Shown here: one piece after another, positions 1-5,536 of the stretch
How positions within the stretch are numbered: the first letter of the stretch is position 1
Layout: every line of letters starts with the position of its first letter
Source of the DNA: Candidatus Hydrogenedentota bacterium
GTDB taxonomy: Bacteria > Hydrogenedentota > Hydrogenedentia > Hydrogenedentales > CAITNO01
Reading direction: 5' to 3'
NCBI GenBank assembly: GCA_903822375.1
Contig: CAIJOU010000399.1
Location: 1 to 5,536 of the forward strand
DNA: 5,536 nucleotides
The notes under the pieces: model-generated
Database searches by the model: none
Seen by the model: only the letters and a program-made list of their open reading frames with translations
Told to the model about the DNA's origin: nothing
Made by a program: the position numbers and the translations under genes

Positions 1-1087
1 AGCCGCCCGTGTCGTCCGAACCGACAATGTGCACGTCGAGCCCGCGTCGCGTAAATTCAGCCTTCATCTTTTCGTGCAATGCACGGAAGGATTCAAAGGT
101 GCCGCCCGAACCCATGAAATACCCATTCGGCTCGTTGGTCAGCGTCCATTCCTTCACGCAGGTGTAGCCCTTGCCCTTGATCAGGTGCTCCATCAGCGCG
201 CCCATGCCGCGCGCGAATTTCTCCGGGTCCGCATAGGGGTGCTTCACGCCCCATTCCACGCCCACCACGTTTACCCGCGCGCCGAGGCGCTGGTACTGGT
301 CCAGCGTGCGGTAGTGACTGCGCATGTTGTCCGATTCAAAGTCGAAAGTTTCCCAGTCACCGGAAGGATTAAAGTCCTTGTACCAGATAAACATGCGCAC
401 CCAGTCGGGCTGCATGAAGTCGATGCGGCCCTCGCGGATGGCGTAGTCCGCCTCCTCGACGCCGTGCTCGGCGTTCTCCTTGTTGTAGAACCAGCCGTCG
501 TCTTCCGCGCCGAAGCCGATCAACTTTTCGCAGGCAACCTGGTCGGTGACCGTCAGCGTCACCGGCCCGTCCAGCGGCTTCATCGATGGTCCGTCGGTCA
601 TGACGGCGCTGGTTTTGGTAAATACACCCTCGCCGTGGCCGTTGACGAGGAGGCCGATGCGGCACAATGTCGTGCCTTCCGGCGCGATGCCCAACGTGCG
701 CAGCGTGGTCCATTTTCCGTCCCGCGTGGCCATGCCGGACTGTTCAAAGCTGACCCTTGTGTCGTCCGCCTTATGGAACTCAATCACCATGTAGGCGCCC
801 GCGCCGTCGCGGATGTTGCGGCTCAGCGCCTCCGCCTCCGCCCGCACCAACTGCCCCGGCTTCGCGGGGAAGTCCTGGTAGATGAGCGGATAGGCCGGTT
901 TCACGGTGTCGGGCACCACGATGTGCGCCGCCGGACGGTCCTGTTCGCGTATCGCCTCGATGACCACTTCGGCCGCTACGCTCGAATGCTTCCAGCCGTC
1001 CATGCCTTTTTCGAAGTCGGGATTTTGCAGGAGATTGGGCAAAGTCCCCAGCATCAGCACGGACAGCATGGTAATCATTGAATGCAT
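1..1087 (-). CDS. Exported clan GH-A glycoside hydrolase with N-terminal CBM4/9-like domain (partial, 3' end missing)
   Basis: Reading leftward from 1087, the frame is open for 362 codons to the window edge. A short hydrophobic N-terminus (residues 1-17) is followed by NLLQNPDFEKGMDGW, the usual opening of CBM4/9-like jelly-roll domains, which extends to about residue 165. The catalytic part begins near GFGAEDDGW (191-199), a GH30/GH39-like entry into a TIM barrel, and continues through EWTLTNEPNGYF. There N318-E319-P320 matches the Asn-Glu-Pro motif at the end of strand beta-4 in clan GH-A, making E319 the likely acid/base. The nucleophile on beta-7 would lie beyond the left edge. The likely role is hydrolysis of a glycan outside the cytoplasm; the exact GH family (30, 39, 5 or a relative) and substrate are not resolved. 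The start is supported by AGGAG at 1094-1090, with ATG at 1087 or 1078. The export signal is weak: no basic n-region and no clear Ala-X-Ala. The gene is divergent from the two rightward genes. Confidence 0.82.
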   Translation of the reverse strand, partial: MHSMITMLSVLMLGTLPNLLQNPDFEKGMDGWKHSSVAAEVVIEAIREQDRPAAHIVVPDTVKPAYPLIYQDFPAKPGQLVRAEAEALSRNIRDGAGAYMVIEFHKADDTRVSFEQSGMATRDGKWTTLRTLGIAPEGTTLCRIGLLVNGHGEGVFTKTSAVMTDGPSMKPLDGPVTLTVTDQVACEKLIGFGAEDDGWFYNKENAEHGVEEADYAIREGRIDFMQPDWVRMFIWYKDFNPSGDWETFDFESDNMRSHYRTLDQYQRLGARVNVVGVEWGVKHPYADPEKFARGMGALMEHLIKGKGYTCVKEWTLTNEPNGYFMGSGGTFESFRALHEKMKAEFTRRGLDVHIVGSDDTGG

Positions 1088-1089
1088 CG

Positions 1090-1094
1090 CTCCT
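1090..1094 (-). promoter_or_regulatory. Shine-Dalgarno site of the leftward glycosidase
   Basis: Read leftward, AGGAG is followed after 2 bases by ATG at 1087 and after 11 bases by an in-frame ATG at 1078; a third in-frame ATG lies at 1069. Two bases is shorter than usual and eleven slightly longer, so 1078 may be the true start, removing only Met-His-Ser. No in-frame ATG, GTG or TTG occurs between the site and the palindrome near 1150, so a longer N-terminus is unlikely. Confidence 0.6.
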
Positions 1095-1143
1095 GTGTTT
1101 TTTGAATAGACGAGATGAAGCGTACCTACGGTTTCATGCCGAT

Positions 1144-1157
1144 GTCCAGCACTGGAC
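1144..1157. repeat. 14-bp palindrome, possible operator
   Basis: GTCCAG and CTGGAC form a perfect 6-bp inverted repeat around a CA spacer. It lies 57 bases upstream of the leftward start at 1087 and three bases outside the first REP-like element. The position suits a dimeric regulator acting on the leftward gene, but it could equally be flanking sequence carried with the repeat. No second copy is seen in the window. Confidence 0.35.
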
Positions 1158-1159
1158 CT

Positions 1160-1189
1160 CCCCGTCATTCCCGCGAAGGCGGGAATCCA
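1160..1189 (-). repeat. REP-like palindromic element, copy A
   Basis: This 30-bp element contains an 8-bp perfect stem: ATTCCCGC at 1167-1174 and GCGGGAAT at 1179-1186, around a GAAG loop. Its reverse complement matches copy B (1221-1250) at 28 of 30 positions. The core fits ATTCCC-N8-GGGAAT, the same pattern as the neisserial dRS3 repeat; similar palindromes are common in intergenic DNA of many bacteria. The match indicates a repeat type, not kinship with Neisseria. No T-run follows on either strand, so it is not a classical terminator. Confidence 0.8.
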
Positions 1190-1220
1190 GAGATGCGTGC
1201 GTGACGCCAGTGCAAAAGCA

Positions 1221-1250
1221 TGGATCCCCGCCTTCGCGGGGATGACGGGG
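1221..1250 (+). repeat. REP-like palindromic element, copy B (inverted relative to copy A)
   Basis: The stem is ATCCCCGC at 1224-1231 and GCGGGGAT at 1236-1243 around a CTTC loop, with a GACGGGG tail at 1244-1250. The only two differences from copy A fall on opposite sides of the same stem pair (T-A in one, C-G in the other), so pairing is kept. Copies A and B, inverted and 31 bases apart, resemble the paired arrangement of REP elements known as a BIME. Confidence 0.8.
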
Positions 1251-1256
1251 AGGGCT

Positions 1257-1278
1257 GCCTTCGCGGGGATGACGGGGA
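1257..1278 (+). repeat. Truncated third REP-like copy (22-bp direct repeat)
   Basis: Bases 1257-1278 repeat 1230-1251 exactly over 22 bases with a 27-base period. The copy holds only the loop, the right stem arm GCGGGGAT and the GACGGGG tail. The left arm is missing, so it cannot form the hairpin alone, but its right arm could compete for the left arm of copy B. It probably arose by partial duplication. Confidence 0.75.
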
Positions 1279-1291
1279 CATCAGACGTGGC

Positions 1292-1319
1292 GCGCTCCGC
1301 CGGTCGCGGCGGGCTGCGC
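1292..1319. repeat. GC-rich imperfect hairpin
   Basis: CCGCCG (1297-1302) and CGGCGG (1307-1312) pair around GTCG, and the stem is extended outward by GCGC (1292-1295) with GCGC (1316-1319) across a small internal loop. Read leftward it comes just after the stop codon of the putative gene relic at 1325, so it may have been that gene's 3' hairpin. There is no T-tract on either strand, so an intrinsic terminator is not supported. Confidence 0.4.
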
Positions 1320-1324
1320 ACACC

Positions 1325-1420
1325 CTACAAAGCCGTCAGCGCCTTCTCAATCCCCCCATATGCCGCCTCCGCCCATGGCGTGGCCTTGAACAGCTCCGCG
1401 ACAACTGCCGGGAAAGTATG
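1325..1420 (-). pseudogene. Possible 3' relic of a lost leftward gene (31-codon tail)
   Basis: Reading leftward from 1420, 31 codons end at TAG (1327-1325) and encode a tail including ELFKATPWAEAAYGG followed by IEKALTAL. The composition looks like a natural amphipathic C-terminus, with codons in the local GC-rich style. The frame is closed upstream by TAG at 1423-1421 and has no start codon, so it cannot be an intact gene. The best reading is the last codons of a gene whose body was deleted or replaced by the present rightward unit. The parent family is not recognised. A chance open frame of this length in GC-rich DNA is possible. Confidence 0.4.
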
Positions 1421-1434
1421 CTAGATTCTACCCT

Positions 1435-1457
1435 GCCCGGCGCGGGCTGCGCCGGGC
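1435..1457 (+). promoter_or_regulatory. Strong GC hairpin in the leader of the rightward unit
   Basis: GCCCGGCGC (1435-1443) and GCGCCGGGC (1449-1457) form a perfect 9-bp, all-GC stem around GGGCT. It ends six bases before the AGGAG site (1464-1468) of the gene starting at 1476. No U-run follows, so it is more likely a 5' mRNA structure affecting stability or ribosome access than a terminator. Any promoter must lie upstream. Overlapping weak -10-like hexamers TATGCT (1417-1422) and TAGATT (1422-1427) are the only candidates, and neither has a convincing -35 partner. Confidence 0.5.
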
Positions 1458-1475
1458 GTTCCCAGGAGTCAATCA

Positions 1476-3563
1476 ATGAAGTTCATGCGCATTCTGTTCC
1501 TGTCCTTATTGGTTCTTTCGCAGCCATTCGTGCATCAGGCAGGAGCGGAACAATCCGCCGGTGGCCGCATGGCCCTGCCGCATATCTGCGCATCACTACC
1601 ATTGGACATTCTCGATGTGGTTGTGACACCGCACCAGTTTTCCAGGGAATTGCGCTATGGCAAAGTGGCCGACGAGGAACTGGGCACGCTGGTACGGTTG
1701 GTGGTGGCCCACCGCGAGGCCAAAGGAAAAGATCTCACGCTGGAGCTTGCCTTCAACGGAAAGAAGCCGTCTGAATTGCTGCAGTCGGGTGACTGGTGCT
1801 GGTACGAAATGCCCGAAAACTTGGGCACGGGCGACAAGCCTTACACACTGGCTCCGGGTGCCGTGGAAGTCTTCACATTCAACGCTGGAAAAGCCGCGTG
1901 GGGTGTGGGAAAAGTGTTCGAACTGACGCTTACAAATGCTCAGAACAAAGCCACCGAAACGCTGAACGTGCCGTTGATCCCATCCGATATCCAAATCACG
2001 TCCGTCTCCTGCCTCAGTTCTGTGCCCGGTTCCATTTACCCGGACAGCATGGTAATGCACATTTCGAACGGATCGGTCTCTCCGACAAGCGTCCGTGAAG
2101 TCGCCGTCTTTCCCACGGCGTTGGCTTCGAGTCGCCTGAAGGCAAAGCTGGAGTTCTTCGGCCGCAAAGCGGGGATTGTCGCGGGGGAACGCAGCGGCGT
2201 GGTGGCCGTTACGGGCAAGCTTCCGGTCCGGCGCGGCGTGGTCGAACTGCTGGTCGATTCCGGAAACGGCAAGACGCAGTCGCTCTATGCGCCGCTCATG
2301 TATAAGGTCGACCGGTTCGACATCGGTTCGGGCTGGCTCGACGTTCCCTCCAAACCCGGAATTGTGCCGCTGACCCGGGAGAGTTATCTGAAGCTGCTCA
2401 CGCGGATGCATGTCAACCTTATCCACAATGAGAACGTGCCCGGATATACTGATTCCGATTTGTACAAGGCCTATCCGATGCGGCTCATGAGCGGCTTTCC
2501 GGATGTGGAGAAGTACAACACCGACGAATGGGTGGCGCGCATTCATGGGGTGGACATACTGGGCGAGCCGCAGATGGGGGTGTCGCCGATGAAGTCCTGC
2601 GAGAAACTGCACCACTATGCCGCGGCCCGCTATCCGACCACGGTCACACTGTCCGACGAAAAGGAATGGCGTTACTACGCCGGACTCTCCGATTATCCCC
2701 ACTTCGACGCATACCGCGTCTCAGCGCCCGCCATGGATGCCTGGCATCGCTATGACCGCTGGGACGGCAAGAAGATCGCTTGGGGCGCGCCGCTGGAGGG
2801 TGTCGGCGTGCTGACCCGGTCACTGCTCGCCCAGAGCCGTCCCGCGCCCATCGCGGCGTGGGCGCAAAACGTGCACGAGGGCTGGCGGGACCAGTTCATG
2901 CGCAAGCGCAAGAGCCCCACGCCCGACGAGATTCTCACGCAGGCCTATGAGGCGCTGGCGAACGGCGTCAAGAGCCTGTACTGGTATTCGCTACAGTCCT
3001 GGTCGCTGTTGAAGTACCGCGACTGCATCGACATCACCACCCGCATCGGTCGTGAGATTCGCGCGCTCGACGACCTGTACACCGCGGGCGACGCCACATG
3101 GCACCAACGCGTTGACAAGGACGGCAAGCCCAACCTCGATCTCAACGTGGTGGCCGCGCCCAAGGCCGCGCTGTTGTTCGCCATGGACCTGGACTACCAT
3201 CCCGACCTGGACGCCAGGGTTTTCAAGTTTCGCGGCTCGCGTGAAGTGGACGCGGAATTTCCCCTGCCCGCATGGCTCCGCGAGCCGGTCGACTTGTTCC
3301 GCATTGATGCTCACGGTACGCACGATGTGCGGTGGACCGTTACAGAAGCAGGCGTGAAGATAAGCGACCAAGTGGACCGTGTCGCGGTCTACGTTGCCAC
3401 TCCGGACGGCAATGCCCGCGCAGAACGGGCCAAGCGCATTGAAGAGCTGAAAGCCGCCGAAGCGGCGCTCGGCTTTGATCCCGCCGCAAACGATGCGGAC
3501 TTCATGGTACTATGCCGTGACTTGGGATTCGAAGATACAAGGGACTTGGAGAAGTTCAAATAA
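1476..3563 (+). CDS. Exported protein with TIM-barrel-like C-terminal half, putative glycoside hydrolase of unassigned family
   Basis: A complete 695-residue protein. AGGAG at 1464-1468 lies seven bases before the ATG. Residues 1-24 form a clear signal peptide: basic start (K2, R5), hydrophobic core, and cleavage after Ala-Gly-Ala24. Residues 25-275 are beta-rich, suggesting one or two sandwich domains. From FDIGSGW (281) the pattern becomes alternating strand and helix like a TIM barrel. VDILGEPQMG places E364 at a beta-4-like position, TVTLSDEKEW (390-398) suits beta-5, AWAQNVHEGW places E468 at a beta-7-like position, and SLYWYSLQSW (500-509) resembles a beta-8 sugar platform. The two glutamates are 104 residues apart, plausible for a retaining clan GH-A enzyme, but this is inference. 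After a further beta-rich segment, the C-terminus (about 645-695) is charged and helical. I do not recognise a named family; a non-catalytic glycan-binding protein is an alternative. It lies 27 bases before the GH116 gene and is probably co-transcribed with it. Confidence 0.85.
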   Translation: MKFMRILFLSLLVLSQPFVHQAGAEQSAGGRMALPHICASLPLDILDVVVTPHQFSRELRYGKVADEELGTLVRLVVAHREAKGKDLTLELAFNGKKPSELLQSGDWCWYEMPENLGTGDKPYTLAPGAVEVFTFNAGKAAWGVGKVFELTLTNAQNKATETLNVPLIPSDIQITSVSCLSSVPGSIYPDSMVMHISNGSVSPTSVREVAVFPTALASSRLKAKLEFFGRKAGIVAGERSGVVAVTGKLPVRRGVVELLVDSGNGKTQSLYAPLMYKVDRFDIGSGWLDVPSKPGIVPLTRESYLKLLTRMHVNLIHNENVPGYTDSDLYKAYPMRLMSGFPDVEKYNTDEWVARIHGVDILGEPQMGVSPMKSCEKLHHYAAARYPTTVTLSDEKEWRYYAGLSDYPHFDAYRVSAPAMDAWHRYDRWDGKKIAWGAPLEGVGVLTRSLLAQSRPAPIAAWAQNVHEGWRDQFMRKRKSPTPDEILTQAYEALANGVKSLYWYSLQSWSLLKYRDCIDITTRIGREIRALDDLYTAGDATWHQRVDKDGKPNLDLNVVAAPKAALLFAMDLDYHPDLDARVFKFRGSREVDAEFPLPAWLREPVDLFRIDAHGTHDVRWTVTEAGVKISDQVDRVAVYVATPDGNARAERAKRIEELKAAEAALGFDPAANDADFMVLCRDLGFEDTRDLEKFK

Positions 3564-3582
3564 CCCCGAACCGGGGGAGAGG
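3564..3582 (+). promoter_or_regulatory. Intergenic hairpin overlapping the GH116 ribosome binding site
   Basis: CCCCG (3564-3568) can pair with CGGGG (3572-3576) around AAC, immediately after the TAA stop. The purine-rich ribosome binding sequence GGGGGAGAGG (3573-3582) begins inside the right arm and ends eight bases before the ATG at 3591. Ribosomes finishing the upstream gene would open the stem, so it could couple translation of the two genes. It is short and might be incidental. Confidence 0.4.
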
Positions 3583-3590
3583 ATGGCGCC

Positions 3591-5536
3591 ATGTTTTCTA
3601 CCATAGGACGCTTTGTTCTGGTTCTTGCGTTTCTCCTTGCCTTGGCGTGGTGCTTGCCCTCAGCCGCTGCGGAATCCTGCTGTTCCGGCGGTTCCTGTGC
3701 CAAGGGTGGACTGGTATACGATTTCGAAACCGGCGACCTGCAGGGCTGGACCGTGGCCTGCGGCAAGTTTGGCAAGCTCGTCAGCGACCGTGAGAAGGCG
3801 CGTAACACGCCAAACGCGCCCTACCCCAAACAGGGAAAGTACTACCTGAGCACGACGGAACTGCCGGATGGCGGCTATGACGATGGCATGACGGGCATTG
3901 TCGTTTCGCCCATGTTCCGCCTCTGTGGACCCAAACTCACGCTCATGGTCGGCGGCGGTTCCGGGCCCGACACCTATGTCGCGCTGTGTGCGCCCGATGG
4001 ACGCGAACTGCGTACGGCATCCGGAGCGAATGCGGAGGCCATGACCCGCGTGGAGTGGGATGTGGCCGAGTATGCAGGCAAGACGGCTTATCTCGCGCTG
4101 ATAGACAACGCCAAGGGTGCTTGGGGAAACATCTCCCTTGATGACGTGCACATTCCCGGCGAACTGGTGCCTGCCGAGATGCCGAAGGAGAGCCTGGAAA
4201 CCCGCGCGGCGGCGCGTGAGGCGCGGCTGGCCGACGAAAAGAAGGTGCATCAGGCCTATGCAGTGAAGCGGCGGGAAGAACTCCTGTCCGAGGAACTGCT
4301 CTACAGTCAGGGGCAGGCGCGCATCTACTCGGGCGACAAGCTTGGCGCCATCAGCCTGCCCGTGGGCGGCATTGCGGCCGGCTGTATCCAGATGGACGGC
4401 AAGGCCCGCATGGCCGTGTGGCAGATCTTTAATAATCACCAGCACGTCACCGTACCCAACACCTTCTTCGCGCTGCGCGTGAAGCAGGGCGGCGAGCCCG
4501 TCGTTCGTGCATTGCAGACTGAGGCTGTCGGTCCCTTCGCGCCGATGCCGTCACTCAGCTTCCGCGGCGAGTATCCCTTCGGTTGGTATGACTTCGACGA
4601 CGCGGAACTTCCCGTCAAGGCGAGCATGGAGGTGTTCTCCCCGCTGGTGCCGATGGACCTGCGCGATTCCGCCATGCCCGGCGCGGTGTTTAACATCACC
4701 GTGCGCAACACCAGCGACGCACCGGCCGAGGTTTCACTGTTGGCCAGTGCGCATAATGCTGTCGGCATTTCGGGCCGTACCGGCAAGGAACCGGGTGTGG
4801 ACGAGCAGTACGACGGTAATACCAATACGACTTTCCAGGAGGATGGTGTGGCCTGTTTGGAAATGACTTCCGCATTGCCCGCCGATGCGCCGGGCCATGG
4901 TTCCATGGCGCTTGCTGGAATGGGCGCAGCGATGGGGGCAACGGTGTCGTACCCATCCCCGGATGCGTTGCTGGCCGCGTTCAGCGGAACAGGCGAACTC
5001 TCCGGTCCCACATCTGCGAAGGCGCCGGAGAAGGGCAAGACCATCGACGGCGCGCTGGCCGCGCCGTTCACGTTGAAGCCCGGCGAATCGCGCACGGTCA
5101 CTTTCGTGCTTGCATGGAATTTCCCCAACGTGGTTAACGGTGCGCCCGGCTGGGGCGGCAAGGGCAACCACTACGCCGTGATTTGGCCGACCGCGATGGA
5201 CACGGCGCGCGAACTGTGCGCGCGCCTGCCCGAACTTACCGACAAAACCCGTCGCTATCACGACGCCCTTTATGATTCCAACCTGCCGCACTGGCTCATC
5301 GACCGCGTGTCATCGCAGGTGGCCGTGCTGCGCGCGCGCACCTGCTTCTGGACGCGCGACGGCTATTTCGGCGGTTATGAGGGCTGCGCCGGCAAGACAG
5401 GCTGCTGCGATGGCAACTGCACCCACGTATGGCACTATGCCCAGGCCCATGCCCGCCTCTTCCCCGAACTGGCCCGCAAGATGCGAGACCAGGACTTCCA
5501 GCACCAGCATCCCGACGGCGGTGTGCAGCACCGGCA
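3591..5536 (+). CDS. Exported GH116 (GBA2-like) beta-glycosidase with N-terminal beta-sandwich module (partial, 3' end missing)
   Basis: The frame stays open for 648 codons to the right edge. Residues 1-27 are a signal peptide with cleavage after Ala-Ala-Ala27. The mature N-terminus has a cysteine cluster, ESCCSGGSC (28-36). Residues 41-190, from VYDFETGDLQGW to WGNISLDDVHIPG, resemble the beta-sandwich modules preceding some secreted glycosidases. A charged helical linker follows (about 196-245). The GH116 N-terminal domain begins at YSGDKLGAISLPVGG, with GGIAAG (259-264) and WQIFNN (277-282). The catalytic domain starts near 560: GGYEGC contains E597, which aligns with the GH116 nucleophile context (E527 of human GBA2), and NCTHVWHYAQ (609-618) is the hallmark helix start. 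The acid/base Asp lies beyond the edge. Known members hydrolyse beta-glucosides, glucosylceramide, beta-xylosides or N-acetylglucosaminides; the substrate here is unknown. The start is chosen by the signal peptide and the GGGGGAGAGG site; an ATG at 3583 is out of frame and soon stops. Confidence 0.92.
   Translation, partial: MFSTIGRFVLVLAFLLALAWCLPSAAAESCCSGGSCAKGGLVYDFETGDLQGWTVACGKFGKLVSDREKARNTPNAPYPKQGKYYLSTTELPDGGYDDGMTGIVVSPMFRLCGPKLTLMVGGGSGPDTYVALCAPDGRELRTASGANAEAMTRVEWDVAEYAGKTAYLALIDNAKGAWGNISLDDVHIPGELVPAEMPKESLETRAAAREARLADEKKVHQAYAVKRREELLSEELLYSQGQARIYSGDKLGAISLPVGGIAAGCIQMDGKARMAVWQIFNNHQHVTVPNTFFALRVKQGGEPVVRALQTEAVGPFAPMPSLSFRGEYPFGWYDFDDAELPVKASMEVFSPLVPMDLRDSAMPGAVFNITVRNTSDAPAEVSLLASAHNAVGISGRTGKEPGVDEQYDGNTNTTFQEDGVACLEMTSALPADAPGHGSMALAGMGAAMGATVSYPSPDALLAAFSGTGELSGPTSAKAPEKGKTIDGALAAPFTLKPGESRTVTFVLAWNFPNVVNGAPGWGGKGNHYAVIWPTAMDTARELCARLPELTDKTRRYHDALYDSNLPHWLIDRVSSQVAVLRARTCFWTRDGYFGGYEGCAGKTGCCDGNCTHVWHYAQAHARLFPELARKMRDQDFQHQHPDGGVQHR

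Larger units (their letters stand above)
1088..1475. other. Divergent intergenic region
   Basis: These 388 bases separate the leftward glycosidase from the rightward operon and must hold promoters for both, though none is clear by eye. In order they contain a short A/T-rich stretch next to the leftward ribosome binding site (1097-1108), the palindrome at 1144, REP-like copies A and B, the truncated third copy, a GC hairpin, the minus-strand gene relic, and the leader hairpin with the AGGAG of the gene at 1476. I see no tRNA and no recognisable riboswitch. Confidence 0.7.

Noticed and set aside
29..1081. A 350-codon plus-strand open frame across the left part of the window.
   Set aside because: It is antisense to the leftward glycosidase. 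The minus-strand reading shows a CBM-like start, the Asn-Glu-Pro motif and a Shine-Dalgarno site. The plus-strand product is rich in His, Arg, Val and Ala without recognisable motifs, as expected of a GC-rich shadow frame.
1160..1278. CRISPR array or intrinsic terminators formed by the repeats.
   Set aside because: There are only two full copies in opposite orientation and one truncated copy, with no regular unique spacers, and the stems are not followed by T-runs.
1197..1424. Short plus-strand frame whose product contains AWIPAFAGMTG.
   Set aside because: The peptide WIPAFAGMT is the usual spurious translation of this kind of intergenic palindromic repeat. The frame lies on REP-like copy B and the partial third copy and has no ribosome binding site.
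1220..1774. A 184-codon plus-strand frame running from the repeats into the 695-residue gene.
   Set aside because: It overlaps the signal peptide and N-terminus of the supported gene in another frame, starts inside a repeat and shows no protein-like pattern.
1596..2702. A 368-codon minus-strand open frame inside the 695-residue gene.
   Set aside because: Its product is rich in His, Arg and Gln with no signal or motif, while the plus-strand frame has a signal peptide, a good ribosome binding site and a consistent domain pattern. It is an antisense shadow.
3641..3653. Possible lipoprotein signal at Cys21 of the GH116 protein.
   Set aside because: The residues before Cys21 are Leu-Ala-Trp. Trp at -1 does not fit a lipobox, and a good signal peptidase I site follows at Ala27.
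3660..5291. Several minus-strand open frames of 185-261 codons opposite the GH116 gene.
   Set aside because: They are antisense to a confidently recognised GH116 reading frame with signal peptide, GGIAAG, WQIFNN, YEGC and NCTHVW motifs.

Overview
The window is high-GC bacterial DNA carrying two divergent transcription units, both made of predicted exported carbohydrate-active proteins. The organism cannot be fixed from the sequence. High GC, Shine-Dalgarno sites, several exported glycosidases side by side and a GH116 enzyme behind a beta-sandwich module would suit a polysaccharide-degrading Gram-negative lineage such as Hydrogenedentota, Planctomycetota or Verrucomicrobiota. That is an inference with low confidence.

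Layout: (1) 1-1087, minus strand: the N-terminal 362 residues of a modular glycoside hydrolase, a CBM4/9-like domain followed by a clan GH-A TIM barrel with the Asn-Glu-Pro acid/base motif; the gene runs off the left edge. (2) 1088-1475, divergent intergenic region: an operator-like palindrome, an inverted pair of REP-like hairpin elements plus a truncated third copy, a 31-codon open tail on the minus strand that looks like the 3' end of a lost gene, and a strong GC hairpin just before the ribosome binding site of the rightward unit. (3) 1476-3563, plus strand: a complete 695-residue exported protein with an N-terminal beta-rich half and a C-terminal TIM-barrel-like half, not assigned to a named family. 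(4) 3591-5536, plus strand: the N-terminal 648 residues of an exported GH116 (GBA2-like) beta-glycosidase fused to an N-terminal beta-sandwich module; the gene runs off the right edge.

The two rightward genes are 27 bases apart and probably form an operon. With the leftward gene they look like part of a locus for extracellular or periplasmic breakdown of a beta-linked glycan or glycoconjugate. No transporter, regulator, sulfatase or SusC/D pair lies inside the window, so the substrate is unknown. I see no tRNA, rRNA, CRISPR array, transposase, phage gene or defence system. The most unusual material is the intergenic repeat and gene-relic region and the unassigned 695-residue protein.
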